From: Linanthus parryae
Taxonomy: Eukaryota; Streptophyta; Magnoliopsida; Ericales; Polemoniaceae
Assembly (NCBI GenBank): GCA_023055425.1
Contig: JALGPY010000003.1
Span: 23,929,001-23,993,000 of the forward strand
DNA: 64,000 nt
Reading direction: 5' to 3'
How positions within the stretch are numbered: position 1 is the stretch's first letter; every line of letters begins with the position of its first letter. Positions 22,260 through 32,807 of this stretch are shown piece after piece. A program made the translations under genes and the position numbers. The notes beneath the pieces were generated by a model that did not search any database, had not been told where the DNA came from, and was given only the letters and a program-made list of their open reading frames with translations.

Positions 22260-23657
22260 TTTCAGACGTTTGTTGCTTTACAAAAAACGTCTCAGATTTT
22301 GTTTCGTTGGAAAAAAAAGACTGAAATCACATGAGTTATAACAGTTGCGTTAGCAGTTATAACCAATGCGTTAACCGCCTGTCCCCTTTCTTTAAGTTAG
22401 CATTTTGGTCGAATGAAGAAACACAGTGGACAACTGAGTCCGGAAATTTATAGCAAAACCATAATCGTTCTTGAGCAATCTCTGTTTTATCCGATTATTA
22501 ATTTCATCTATACCACCGAAATACTCTAATCTGAAAGTGATCCACATGACTCAGAGACCATCCAAGTCTATCGGTTCCTATATACACACTAAAAATCCCA
22601 CATGTCTTGAGCCCCAACCTTTTTAGGAGGTAATTAGGAAAATCTAGAGTCACTCATATATTGAGATCTAGATGGTAAATCTTACCTTTTGAGAGAACAT
22701 GGTGACACAGTCTCACCATTGGCGGACCTACTTAGAGACTAATGGTAGCTATATAGCCCCACTCATTTTTCCAAAACTTAAAATGTGCACTTTCATTTTT
22801 AAGTTTTTTCAATTTAGTTTCCCACTTTATTTTCACTATAGCGGCCACTCAATATTACAAAAAAAAATATGTGCTCTTATGTCATCATTTTTTTCCTAAT
22901 TTAGTACTTACTGTCATGGAATCCTGAATCCGCCCCTAAATCTCACGTCTTCATTCTAACACTTTATAATTCGTCGTGAATTGAAGTATATCATATACCA
23001 TACATTTTTAATAGGAGGAGGAACTGTGGAAATTCAATACAAGTAATCAATGTGGGTTGTAAATACGTCATATTATTTATCTAGTTAAAAGTTCTTCTGT
23101 AAGAACACATCCACTAAGAGAGAACTGAACAAATTTGACTTGAATTTAGAGACTTAAAAACTATGTAAAAAGAGAAAAAAGTCACATAGTCATGAGCAGG
23201 TCCTCAATTATGTATGGCAATCCAAGCCTTTTTTTTTTTGGGGCGTCACTCAATCCATTCTGATAAGATTAAGTTATGTGCATTTAGGTATTTACACTGT
23301 GTTGTAAAATAAGATTTACTCTACAACACATTGTAAAAACTACTAAAATCTTACATCATTCACTATTCAAATCGTTGGGTTAAGGAGTTATGATTACGGT
23401 TAGAATCAACCGAAAGATTTCGGGCGAAACAGGAATGCAAGCTAGAGCATTTTTTTAAGAAATCATGTATTTTATATAGGCTTTATCAGCAGCCCGAGCA
23501 TCATACAAGCTAGGGGGCATGTAATTGCCCAATATTTAAAAACAAAGCAGGCGAAGCTCAATTTACCTAAATTGTCCGCAGGGGTATTAGAGTAATTTTT
23601 ACACTAGCAAACCCTATAGATATTTAAACAAGAGAGAAGCTCCTTGAGATAGGTTAA

Positions 23658-23659
<2 letters not shown>
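22260..23659. other. Non-coding intergenic DNA
   Basis: No gene is supported. A degenerate pair, TTGGCGGACC near 22711 and GAATCCGCC near 22927, might be the ends of an old short element with no clear duplication. Around 23290-23330 the sequence TTTACACTGTGTTGTA...TTACTCTACAACA resembles the core of the foldback MITE at 27.1-27.3 kb. Confidence 0.45.

Positions 23660-23698
<39 letters not shown>
23660..23698. repeat. (CT)n microsatellite
   Basis: About 19-20 uninterrupted CT units. Confidence 0.97.
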
Positions 23699-23701
<3 letters not shown>

Positions 23702-23833
23702 CTGATGCGCCGCACGGGGTTCTCTCTCTCCAAATGGCGAAAGACACTGAGGTTATCCGATTCAATTACAAGAGAGCCCAATCCTCTAGCAACGCTCTTT
23801 CGACCACCGCTATGATGGCATAAGCTTCTGTCA

Positions 23834-25770
23834 TCAACGAATCTGGGTTATACCGGATAGGAAAGCCATCACATGAACCATTTGCCCGGAGGAGGTACGA
23901 ATCACCGCTCCTCCACCTGATCTATGGTCGACGACTGAGATCAATGCATCTATGTTCATTTTCAGTTGACCCATCGGCGGATGGGTCCATCTATCCTCAA
24001 CAACTTCTTTTGGCAGACCTGCATGTGCCAATCTCGGAACAAGATAAGTCTTTTCTACAAAGAAGAGGTAAAGAAACACCTATCTTAAACAGTTTTTTTA
24101 AGTGCAAGACAATGATTGTAACATATTCAAAGAAAGTTTTAAATTTATTCAGGAATGGTTAAATTCCAGATTTTTTTTCCATAAAAGATTTGTGTTAGAA
24201 ACGCTACTACTAGAACAGTTGGAATCATTTTCTTGAAACAAGATACTAGCAGCCACATTGTAGGTTTTTTTGACAGTATAATCACCATTGCTAGTTGGGG
24301 ATCAAACGTAATTATCGTTAAATTTTGGGTTAGAAAGGGGAATCTAAATAAAGACATTAGTTTCATCCAAGTTAGATTTCTTTATTCATTTTCCCAATTG
24401 TGGTAAGGTTGAATAAGTTCAGGAACATTAGCATTGTTTATGAGGGATGGTGGGCTGCGAGGTTTACGGCCTAAACCAATAGGTATCCACATATGGTGAT
24501 AAATATGTATACTACGACCATTGCCAATCCCCTATCCTACACCTCTAAAAACTATATTGCGAGCAGAGATTAACAGAAATAATATTATATATATATATAT
24601 ATGTATATGAATGGTAAAAATATTTACCTTTAAGAACTTTAGAAAGCAAGGAGTTAGGGTTTTGAAGAATGAGCACAACTTGTTTTCCTAAAAGAGCAAT
24701 GTTAAAGGCGTACATATGCCTAAAACCTAATCCACCCATAGATTTTGGAGTGCACATGTTACACCAATTTTATCAATGTATTTGCGCTTTGTAAAGATTG
24801 TTAGACCACCAAAATTTAGCAAAGAGTTGTTGAATATCTTGAAAAAAAAAGAAACAAGAAGATGATAGATAGACATAATATAAGTTGGAGTAGAATGGGT
24901 AACTGCTTTTATAAGAACTTCTTTCTCGGCAGGAGAAAATAGTTTTTCTGTACAACCCGAGAACATTTTTCAAATTTTTGTTCTATAAATTGTTTTTTTT
25001 ATTCCTACCAACAAGAATAGGAAGACCCAAATACTTACTATGATTGTTGGAAATAGGAATATGAAGTACTTAGGAGATGTTATGCTTAATATTTATTGAT
25101 ACCCACGACCCAAAAATAGTGGAAGATTTATTGTGATTAATTTGTTGTCCTGAAGCCGCGCAATATTGTGAAGAATAGAATTTAGAGTGACAACATTTTT
25201 TATAGTGGATTTGTCAAAGAAAATACTATCATTGGCAAAGCAAAGCTGGGTAATTTTAGGGGAACCCTGACCATCTTTTAACTCATGGTGGCAGCGGGTC
25301 GGGCCGGGTTTAGAGCGTGCCGAGGCTAGGCCGGCTGGGGGCAGGCCGTGCCCGAGTCGAAAATTCTAGAAACTCGGCACGTGTCGGGTTGTAGGGGGCG
25401 GGCCGTGCACGAGTCGTGTTGGAAGGACTGTGTTTGCGCGGGTTGTGCACCGAGGGGGGGGGGGGTAGAGAAGGGCCGGGTTGGCTAGGGGAGGATCATG
25501 ACCCGTGCGTGCCACGGACTAGGCACGTCTTTGAGCGGGCCGTGCCGTGTTGGAGGGTGGAGCCGGCCGTGTCAAATTGCCACAGTGAGTTTTAACTCCA
25601 ATTAGAGCATGTCCTTCCGTGCATATAAGAAACAAATATGGGCAAAGAGAATCTCGTTGACATAAGCCCGTAATAGGAAGTAAGTTTTCTGTTTGTTGAC
25701 AAGGGATACATATGTGAAAATAAATTCAATCTATCCATCCAACTGAATTGACGAAATTGCATCCTTGCGT
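23834..25770 (-). pseudogene. LINE (L1-type) ORF2 remnant: RT, zinc-binding and RNase H parts
   Basis: Reading on the minus strand from about 25770, the order is that of plant L1 LINE ORF2: RT motif CPYLFLICTEG (near 25640), a FADD-box equivalent LCFANDSIFF (near 25230) whose first Asp is Asn, the RT thumb region EKEVLIKAVTHSTPTYIMS (near 24900), PKSMGGLGFRHMYAFN (near 24740), a zf-RVT-like piece (24150-24370), and an RNase H start WTHPPMGQLKMNIDALISV (near 24000). Stops and frameshifts are numerous, and a 305-bp insertion (25285-25589) splits the RT domain. Immobile. Confidence 0.85.
25285..25589. mobile_element. GC-rich insertion in the LINE, hAT-like
   Basis: A 305-bp block far richer in G+C than its surroundings, built from degenerate GGGCCGTGC-type motifs, interrupts the LINE RT frame. 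A direct repeat TTTTAACTC flanks it (25276-25284 and 25590-25598), and the ends hold the inverted motif TGGTGGCA / TGCCACA. The 8-9-bp duplication suggests hAT or Mutator. The exact terminal bases are uncertain because the repeat and TIR overlap. Confidence 0.75.
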
Positions 25771-25773
25771 GGC

Positions 25774-27090
25774 GACGGTTTCGGGACTCAACCCAGTCTC
25801 CATTATTTCTCCTCGTCACTCCTCTCTTCGTCTCTCGTTACTCTCTCTCTCTGTCGCCGGACTACCACAAAAGACCCTGGCTCGGCGTGATTCTCCTCCC
25901 CTACTGTGACATTGGAACTCCAATCGGCCGAATCGATCTGATTTTGGAGCTAACACAGAGAGCCACTCTGCACTTCTTTTGTCGTCGAACTCCAATAAGA
26001 CAGGTCGATGAGTTCTGGTCCCCGAAAACCCCTCTTTATCTCTCCTTGTTGTAGCCTTGAAGAAGAGGGTGCAACAAAGAAGATGATGAAGAAGACCAAG
26101 ATTTCCGGAGACATTGCTGAAGCTAGTAGTAGCGGGTAGTAACTCTCTCACTCTCTCTCAATTCTAAGGCTATCATTTTTGGTGCTAATGATATTCTATC
26201 GATTGGGATCTGCATACATGGCTGTTGCGTCTGTTTCCTCCAGTTGAAGGAAAGGTTCTTGCACTGAGAATGTAAAACATTTTCACCATCAAGTTCCCTT
26301 AAAATTATGCTTGAAGTAGGAAAAATACAAAAAACATGATAAGAGTCTACCGTACAAAAGTAATTATACTTGTATGATAAGACATTGCTATGGCATTATT
26401 TTGCTAGTATTATTATGGATTTTCTTCCAATTCGGTTAACTAGTTTCTCTTCAATACTAATCACACCATACAGTAGTATTGAAGAGAAACTAGTTAACCG
26501 AATGCGAAGCAAATTAATAATAATACTAGCAAACAGAAATCAACAAAATAATAATGATGCCATAGCAAATGTCTTGTCATGAAGCATATCATGTTTTCTG
26601 TATTTTTCGTACTTCAAGCCTAATTTTGGAGGAACTTGATAGTGAAAATTGGGGGGGGGGGGGGATATACAACTATGTACATAACATCATTACAACAGTT
26701 CGCAGATATCATTAGTATTGAGAGCGAGAGAGAAATGCTCACACACTATACTAGCTTCAGCAATGTCTCTAGAAATCTTGGTCTTCTTCTTCATCGTCTT
26801 TGTTGAAAGCTACAACGAGATAATAGTCTGTTGTCAATCGGCCGGAGGAGGAGGGGTTTTCCGGGACCAGAACTCATCGATCGGTCTGATTGGAGTCCGA
26901 CGACAAAATTAACAAGGGTGGCTCTCTGTGTTGGCTCCAAAATCAGCTCGATTTGAGTTCAAATCTCAGAAGGAGAGGAGAATCACGCCGAGCCACGATC
27001 TCTCGTGGTGGTCCGGGGACAGTGAGTGACGAGAGACACAGAGAGGAGGAGAGACGACGAGAAACGATCGAGACTGGGTTGAGTCTCCGG
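25774..27090. repeat. 1.3-kb imperfect palindrome made of F-box gene 5' sequence
   Basis: The left arm (25774-26460) and right arm (26475-27090) are diverged inverted copies around a 14-base spacer; the innermost TTCAATACTA/TAGTATTGAA arms are exact. Each arm holds the same short exon-like sequence (plus 26095-26138: KKTKISGDIAEAS; minus about 26790-26730: KTKISRDIAEAS) and a block with ACTAGTTAACCGAAT. Both parts recur at the F-box pair near 30.1-30.3 kb (MSREIADVGG). So this is an inverted duplication of F-box 5' region, not a random palindrome. The right arm also carries a G-run (about 26650-26664). Confidence 0.85.
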
Positions 27091-27108
27091 TCTCCCAAAA
27101 CCCTTATC

Positions 27109-27294
27109 TTTTACTTTGACTTTTCCGGGTCACTTTCACCCGGTGCTTGAATTAACAAATTTGTGCAAGAATTTGGTAGTCGTGCTGTAGAGTAAACTTT
27201 GCTCTACAACACCATAAGAATATTACTAAATTCTTGCGTCGTTTTATTAAACAAATCATCGGAAGAAAGTGACCCGGGAAATAGCAAAGTAGAA
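27109..27294. mobile_element. Foldback MITE (~186 bp)
   Basis: The sequence folds on itself: TTTTACTTTG at 27109 pairs with CAAAGTAGAA at 27285, CCGGGTCACTTTC with GAAAGTGACCCGG, and the centre is GTGCTGTAGAGTAAAC / TTTGCTCTACAACAC (27183-27213). Arms are about 85% complementary. I could not identify a flanking duplication. Two further sequences with the same central motif (23290-23330 and 27555-27590) may be diverged relatives. Confidence 0.75.
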
Positions 27295-27969
27295 GGCAAG
27301 TGACGAAATTGAGGAAATATTAAGACCGGATGCAATTTTATCAATTCAATTGGGTAGATATATTGAATTTATTGTTGCGGTCAATGCTAAGAGATATGAC
27401 TTAAATCAAATGCTCTAGTTCACATTTTCTATTTATAATATAATATTACGTCAGTTTCGACTGAAACTTTTCCGTTGACTTTTTTCACCCGTAAACATGT
27501 CACGTTGACCCGATAATTTGATAATAAAATGATGCAATATTTCGATAGTATTTACATTGTGTTTTTGGGTAAACTTTACTCTACAAGTCGATTAGAAAAT
27601 TCAGGAAATTTCAAATCATGGGAGTTTACGTGCGTATAGCTGATAGATATTTGTTGGATTGGTCATACATTGAACCCTAAATACACCTAACATAATGTTA
27701 TCAGAATGGGACGGGTGACGGCCTGAGAAAAACATACTTGAATTTACATATGTAGTCGAGAACATGCTCATGGCTCTATGTGACTTTTCCCCCCATTTTG
27801 TATAGTTTTAAGTCCCTAAGTTCAAGTTAAATTCGTTCAATCCTCACTGAGTTGGAGGGAACTGCCTAGGCATCTTTGCCTCTAGTCTCTAGAGTTATAG
27901 ATGTTAAATGGTGACTTGATATGTTCAGACTTTGTATTTCTTGTGAGGGAACTGCCTAAACAAATGAAT
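27295..27969. other. Non-coding intergenic DNA
   Basis: No gene signal. TTTACTCTACAA-type sequence near 27575-27590 recalls the adjacent MITE. The rest is unremarkable AT-rich sequence. Confidence 0.5.
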
Positions 27970-28253
27970 CGGTAAGTTACAAAAGTCCCAAACATTAGGT
28001 TAACACTCTAGATGTTCAAATTTCACTTGCGATTCCCCTCTACTAAAATAACAAAGTTCAAATAAGGGCCTATTAGAAACATGGACAAGTTGAATGAAAG
28101 AACATAAGTTTCAGGAAATGAGATTTTACGTTTGGAAGTTAAAAAAATAGAATATAGAAGAAACTAGTGGAATAACCCAAAACATAATAGGAAATTTATA
28201 TTTCCGTCCAAATCGGACGGAAAAATAAAGGAGAAAGCTGCATCAGCAGTAAC

Positions 28254-28327
28254 TTGAATAGATTTTCAAATCTTTTCAATGGAATACCTAACTTTGAATA
28301 GATTTTCAAATCTTTTCAATGAAATAC
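28254..28327. repeat. 40-bp direct repeat downstream of the F-box gene
   Basis: Two nearly identical copies of a unit containing AGATTTTCAAATCTTTTCAA (itself partly palindromic) at 28254-28287 and 28294-28327. A related sequence, inverted, is found downstream of the paralogue near 31600-31630. Confidence 0.85.
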
Positions 28328-28847
28328 CGGGAATTGAATGAGTAGATATTTAATGAATTGATTTCTCGTTTCCGATCGAAATTCTCAGCTTCCTCTTGTT
28401 TGGTTTTATGAAGGATTCTGATGAATGGCTGTGGTGGTGCAGACTTGCAGAGCCAATGGAGCTAGAAGACAAGACATCAGGAACTCTCACTGCGCTTTTT
28501 ACTGATGTTGGGTAAGATTCACCATAACTCAAATCATATGACTGTGGTTATAATATAATAAGCTAAAAAATAATTTATTTTCATTAAATTTCCCTCAATT
28601 TGTACCAAATGAAGAAAAGGAAATGGATTGTTCCTAATTTTATTTCCTTTTCTTTTGGTTTTTCTTTTCTGCTTGTTTTTCATGTTCCAAACAGAACCTA
28701 AGAATATTCAATGCAAGGCCCCTAGTCAATTCAATATGGAGAAATAACAACCAATGTGCAAAATGAACTGCCACTAAAGACTGATGCACTAAACAGAACT
28801 TGAAAAATCAAATGAACTTGTGACTTACCTTTTCTACCAGATCTTCT

Positions 28848-30092
28848 TTAGCTTTGATTCCTTAATCTTCCATATATATGCTGCTTCATCCCATAAGTTT
28901 GGCTTCCACTACCCAGCGGAACAAGGCTTTGCATAACAAAATCTAAAACAAATCTTCTGGGAAGACCAAGGACATCAATTCTCTTTTCTGACTTGCGTTC
29001 AAGATTATACCAGATAAGGCCATGACCCTCTCTATCAAGCAAATAAGGAACTTTTGTACCATCGTTTGACAAAGCCAAAGGAGTGATCAACGCACAACTC
29101 ATGTTATCAATTGGTAAAGAAACTGAAAACAGTTTAATCCACGACTCTCCAACTCCGTAATTCTTCATTACCCACACAACAATGCTTTCTTTCCTATGAT
29201 TACACATGCAGAGACACCCCTCCAACACTGCTATACGATTGCAGATATTATACTTATCAGTGAAGTTGGACATGGGCACCGATTGATATACCTCAGTAGC
29301 AACATCAAATGCACCAACCCAACGAGATTCATAGTGATTGTCAGTGACAACCCAATGTAAAGCCCCACCACAGAACTCTCCATAACGTCCATACAGTCGG
29401 AGGTAATCAGGGAAATCCTGAATCCTTCTCCTTGTGTTGGATTTTAGACTATAAACCTTACCTTCTAAGTAAAAACCACTGTAATCTTCACTGTCACATT
29501 GAAACATGCACACCACCTTGTAATCATCGTGAATTGAATCATACCCTATACCGTATGCTTCTAAATAGTGTGGGGATTCGATCTGAGTAGTGGGTAATTT
29601 AAGGTACTTTCTGGTGAATGGGTTCCCGATAACAACTATAGTTACTTCACTACCGGCATCGCGTTTATCATAGCTTAGAAGCATTAAACCATTACAGGAA
29701 TCCACAACCCAAGGAGGGTGCCACTCCCTAGAGTATTCCCCAAAAGGGAAATCGATTCCTTCGGCGACATCAAGTGAATCCAGGTTAATTGAAGAATAGG
29801 TAGCGAATGGTTTACTCGGGGAGTCAGGGAGCATATTAACAACAAGGCTTCGGTTGTTTCTGGCTACGATGGAACGGTTGAGATGTGATTTGATGAAATC
29901 AGGACTGTCAATGAGAGCAAGCCACGGTTTGGAGACACGTCGGAAACGTAGAAGTGGTTTCACCGGCAAGCGTAAGAGTATGTCGGGGACAAGTCCGGTC
30001 GGCAAGTTGGCCATTAAATCAGGGATACTCTGCAGCCTTTTTCTGGAAGAACTGGAATGGAAATGGAAATTTCTATCGTGATTAGTGGGCAA
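28848..30092 (-). CDS. F-box protein with F-box-associated (FBA) domain, intact
   Basis: A single 414-codon frame without stops. Residues ~29-70 form the F-box (LPTGLVPDILLRLPVKPLLR, then RRVSKPWLALIDSPDF), which in this family binds SKP1 of the SCF ubiquitin ligase. Residues ~105-395 form a type-1 F-box-associated domain (SCNGLMLLSYDK; SIHDDYKVVCMFQ; FCGGALHWVV; VLEGCLCMCNH; VKNYGV-type WIKLFSVSLP), which chooses the substrate. The length is usual for the family. The first Met is taken as start; an in-frame Met at residue 27 directly before the F-box is an alternative. A diverged, frameshifted copy lies head to head 190 bp away. Its target is unknown; such genes evolve fast in plants. This is the best candidate for a working host gene in the window. 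Confidence 0.92.
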   Translation of the reverse strand: MPTNHDRNFHFHSSSSRKRLQSIPDLMANLPTGLVPDILLRLPVKPLLRFRRVSKPWLALIDSPDFIKSHLNRSIVARNNRSLVVNMLPDSPSKPFATYSSINLDSLDVAEGIDFPFGEYSREWHPPWVVDSCNGLMLLSYDKRDAGSEVTIVVIGNPFTRKYLKLPTTQIESPHYLEAYGIGYDSIHDDYKVVCMFQCDSEDYSGFYLEGKVYSLKSNTRRRIQDFPDYLRLYGRYGEFCGGALHWVVTDNHYESRWVGAFDVATEVYQSVPMSNFTDKYNICNRIAVLEGCLCMCNHRKESIVVWVMKNYGVGESWIKLFSVSLPIDNMSCALITPLALSNDGTKVPYLLDREGHGLIWYNLERKSEKRIDVLGLPRRFVLDFVMQSLVPLGSGSQTYGMKQHIYGRLRNQS

Positions 30093-30280
30093 GTCTTATT
30101 CGCACAGTAATATCATATCGCAGAGAAACTAGTTAACCGAATTGGGAGCCAGTTAATAATAATACTAAGAAATTCAAATCACTTGAAGAATGCCAGGGCA
30201 AATGTCTTGTCACATTTTTGAAGAATAGTTGACCTCCTTGTTGTACGCTGGAACAAGAGGGCTCCAGAAAGAAGAAGAAG

Positions 30281-31572
30281 ATGTCCAGAGAAATTGCTGA
30301 TGTTGGTGGGTGAGTACTACTCTCTCCCTCTTATTTACTTACTCGTTTCTCTTCAGTTTATTTTACTGCCTACCATAAAGACTTATTAGCAGCGATTGAA
30401 AACCTCAATTCCAGGTGTGTCTCTAAACCCTGGCCTGAGTTAATGGCCAACTTGCCCACCGAAGTTGTCACCGACATACTCTTACGGCTGCCAGTGAAGC
30501 CACTTCTACGTTTCAGGTGTGTCTCTAAACCCTGCCTTGCCCTCGTTGTCCCGGTTTCATCAAATTACATCTCAACCATTCAATCCAAGCCAGAAACAAT
30601 CGAAGCCTTCTAGTAAGACCAAAGACTACCTCTCCGATTAGACAGTTCCCTACCTATTTGATCAACTTGGATTCACTTGATGTCGCCGTTGAAATTGACC
30701 TCCCTTTGAAGGCAATCAGCGGACAGCAATACACGCCGGCTTTTACGGGTTCCTGTAATGATTTAGTCCTTTTAAGTTATGAGAAAGATTATGCCGAAAC
30801 TATTGTTGTTCTCCGGAACCCATCGACCAGGAAGTACCACAAATTACCCACCACTCAGATCGAATCCCCACACCGCTTATTCCAATCAGAAACATACAGT
30901 GTATAGGGTACGATTCAATCCACGATGATTATAAGGTTGTGAGCATGGTTCAGTGGGACAGTCAAGATGCTAATGCTTTTATCTCAGAAGTGAAGGTTTA
31001 TAGTCTAAAATCCTACACATGGAGAAGAATTCACGATTCGCCTAATTACCCCATGTACGAGCGCTATGGTGTGTTCTGTTGTGGGGCTCTACATTGGGTT
31101 GTCATAGACGAGCACTGGGAATGTCGCATTGTTGCTGCATTTGATGTTACTACTGAGGAATTTCAGTTAGTGCCCGTGCCCAACTTTTTTGATAAGAATG
31201 ATTTCTGCAATCTCGTAGAGGTGTTGGAAGGCTGTCTCTGCATATGTAATCATAGGAAAGAAAGTATTGTTTGTGTGGGTAATGAAGGATTACGGAGTTC
31301 AAGAGTCGTGGATTAAACTGTTTTCGGTTTCTTTACCAAAAGATAACATGAGTTATTCGTTGTTCACTCCTTTGGCTTTGTCAAAGGATGGTACTGAGGT
31401 TCGTTTTATGCATGGTAGAGACGGCCATGACCTTATCTGGTTTGATCTTGAATGTAACTCAGAAAACAGAATTGATTTCCATGGTCTTCCCAGAAGATTC
31501 GGTGTAGAGTTTGAAATGGAAAGCCTTGTCCCGCTCGGCAGTGGAAACCAAACTTGGGACGAAGCAGAATAA
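30281..31572 (+). pseudogene. F-box / FBA pseudogene, paralogue of the adjacent gene
   Basis: A short first exon (MSREIADVGG, 30281-30310) ends at a GTGAGT donor. The F-box (ANLPTEVVTDILLRLPVKPL, 30444-) is followed by the FBA domain in pieces: INLDSLDVAVEIDLP (30661-), YSLKSYTWRRIHDSP (30985-) and ESWIKLFSVSLP (31300-). The frame changes near 30550, 30900 and 31270, so no full protein can be made. A 22-bp sequence, AGGTGTGTCTCTAAACCCTG, occurs twice (30413 and 30513), once before the F-box and once at its natural place inside it. The C-terminal tail SLVPLGSGNQTWDEAE matches the intact neighbour. Confidence 0.9.
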
Positions 31573-32000
31573 AGAAGATTAAGGAGTCATATCCAATCAA
31601 TTCTTAGTATTTGATTGAAAAGATTTGAGAAACTCCTCATAAGTACCACCGCCGGTAAAGCTTCATCGCAAGCCTGAGATCGACAGCCACAGTGAGAGCT
31701 TCAATTGCTCATGGTCTCCTATACCTTTCTGTCCCATTTGGACACGAAATTAAATTTCCGATTTTGTGATGCGATTTCCATTGGGTTCTTTCTTATTTTC
31801 ATTTATTTCCAACGTAAAGTCTCACTTCCTGGATTCCTTTTTTTTTTTTTTTTCTTACAACTTGTCCATGTTTCAAACAGGCCCTAATCGTTATTTAATT
31901 CTCTGAAACCGTTTGAAGTTTGTTTTGTTGATTGAAGGAAATTGCTACTGAAATTTGAACATCTAGAGTGTTAAGAAAATGTTGGGTACTTCCAACATTT

Positions 32001-32520
32001 GTGATTTTCATAACTTATAATTGGTGTGTTATACGTAGTCAACTTATCAAGTTTATCAGTCAACATCTACAACTATAGTAGTAAAGACTTCTTGCAGTTT
32101 CCTTAATTCGTCGTCTCGAACAATGATTGTTGCATTTGTTGTCATCTCTAAAACTATTGATGTGCGTACAGAATTTACGTATTTTACTGCCGTGGAATCG
32201 CTACTTTATACCCGTGTTTAGTTACTAGTGCATTACCCATACGTGAGGCCACTGCCTAGAAGAAAGTATGCTAAAGGCCCTTTCGCACGTGCAGTCGCAA
32301 CTTTGATTCACTTAATTATTTCATACGTGATTTTAGCATTGTCAGCCAACCTTCATAATTCCTTTTACCATATCCTAAACCTCAAATACATATAAAAAGT
32401 ATGGGGTCGGTCTACACTGCGTCCGCCAATAGGGCGGACGTCAGCTAATTTGTCCGCTAGCGCGGGCCCCGTCACTACGAGACAAAAAGTTTACCCGGTA
32501 TAGCAGGTCACTAGGGTTTG
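32001..32520. other. Non-coding flank before the large MULE
   Basis: No coding signal. At 32409-32470 lies a GC-rich patch with the inverted pair GTCCGCC/GGCGGAC and then TTTGTCCGCTAGCG (32449-32462); the latter 14-mer recurs at 44821-44834 beyond the other end. This patch may contain the left terminus of the MULE, but I could not align true terminal inverted repeats. Confidence 0.45.
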
Positions 32521-32521
32521 T

Positions 32522-32666
32522 AGATAACATTGTTAGATTAGTAGATAGCACTTGAAAACAATTGTAATCTTTCTGCTGCAGAAACTGCCCAGAAAGATAA
32601 CAGCACAAGATCTAAAGATAACCAGTAGCATAAACTAGATAACAAAAGCCTACAAAGTAGATAACA
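32522..32666. repeat. Left subterminal AGATAAC array
   Basis: AGATAACA at 32522, 32595, 32637 and 32659, and AGATAACC at 32616: five copies in 145 bases. More copies occur at 33447 and 33505 and in the last transposase intron region. The right end has the same motif inverted. Such subterminal repeats commonly bind transposase. Confidence 0.7.
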
Positions 32667-32807
32667 TCCGTTCTAAGTGATGGATCTTCACGAGTTATTC
32701 CATCCTAAAACCAGCAAACATAAGTCCTAATTGCCTTTCCATGACATATTCGTTGATTGAGACCAATAGAAGTCCCCTTTGTCATCAAATTCAACTGGTA
32801 TCTCTCG

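Larger units (their letters stand above)
27970..32000. repeat. Head-to-head inverted duplication containing the two F-box copies
   Basis: Similarity extends well past the coding parts: GAAATTTGAACATCTAGAGTGTTA near 31945 is mirrored near 28005-28030, and ACAAGTTG..CATGTTTC sequences near 28080 and 31855 are mirrored too. So the arms are about 27970-30220 and 30230-32000, with the junction at about 30225. Divergence is considerable (frameshifts in one copy, many substitutions). Confidence 0.8.

Noticed and set aside
22710..22945. Short transposon bounded by TTGGCGGACC and GGCGGATTC
   Set aside because: The inverted similarity is only about 7-8 bases and no flanking duplication is visible.
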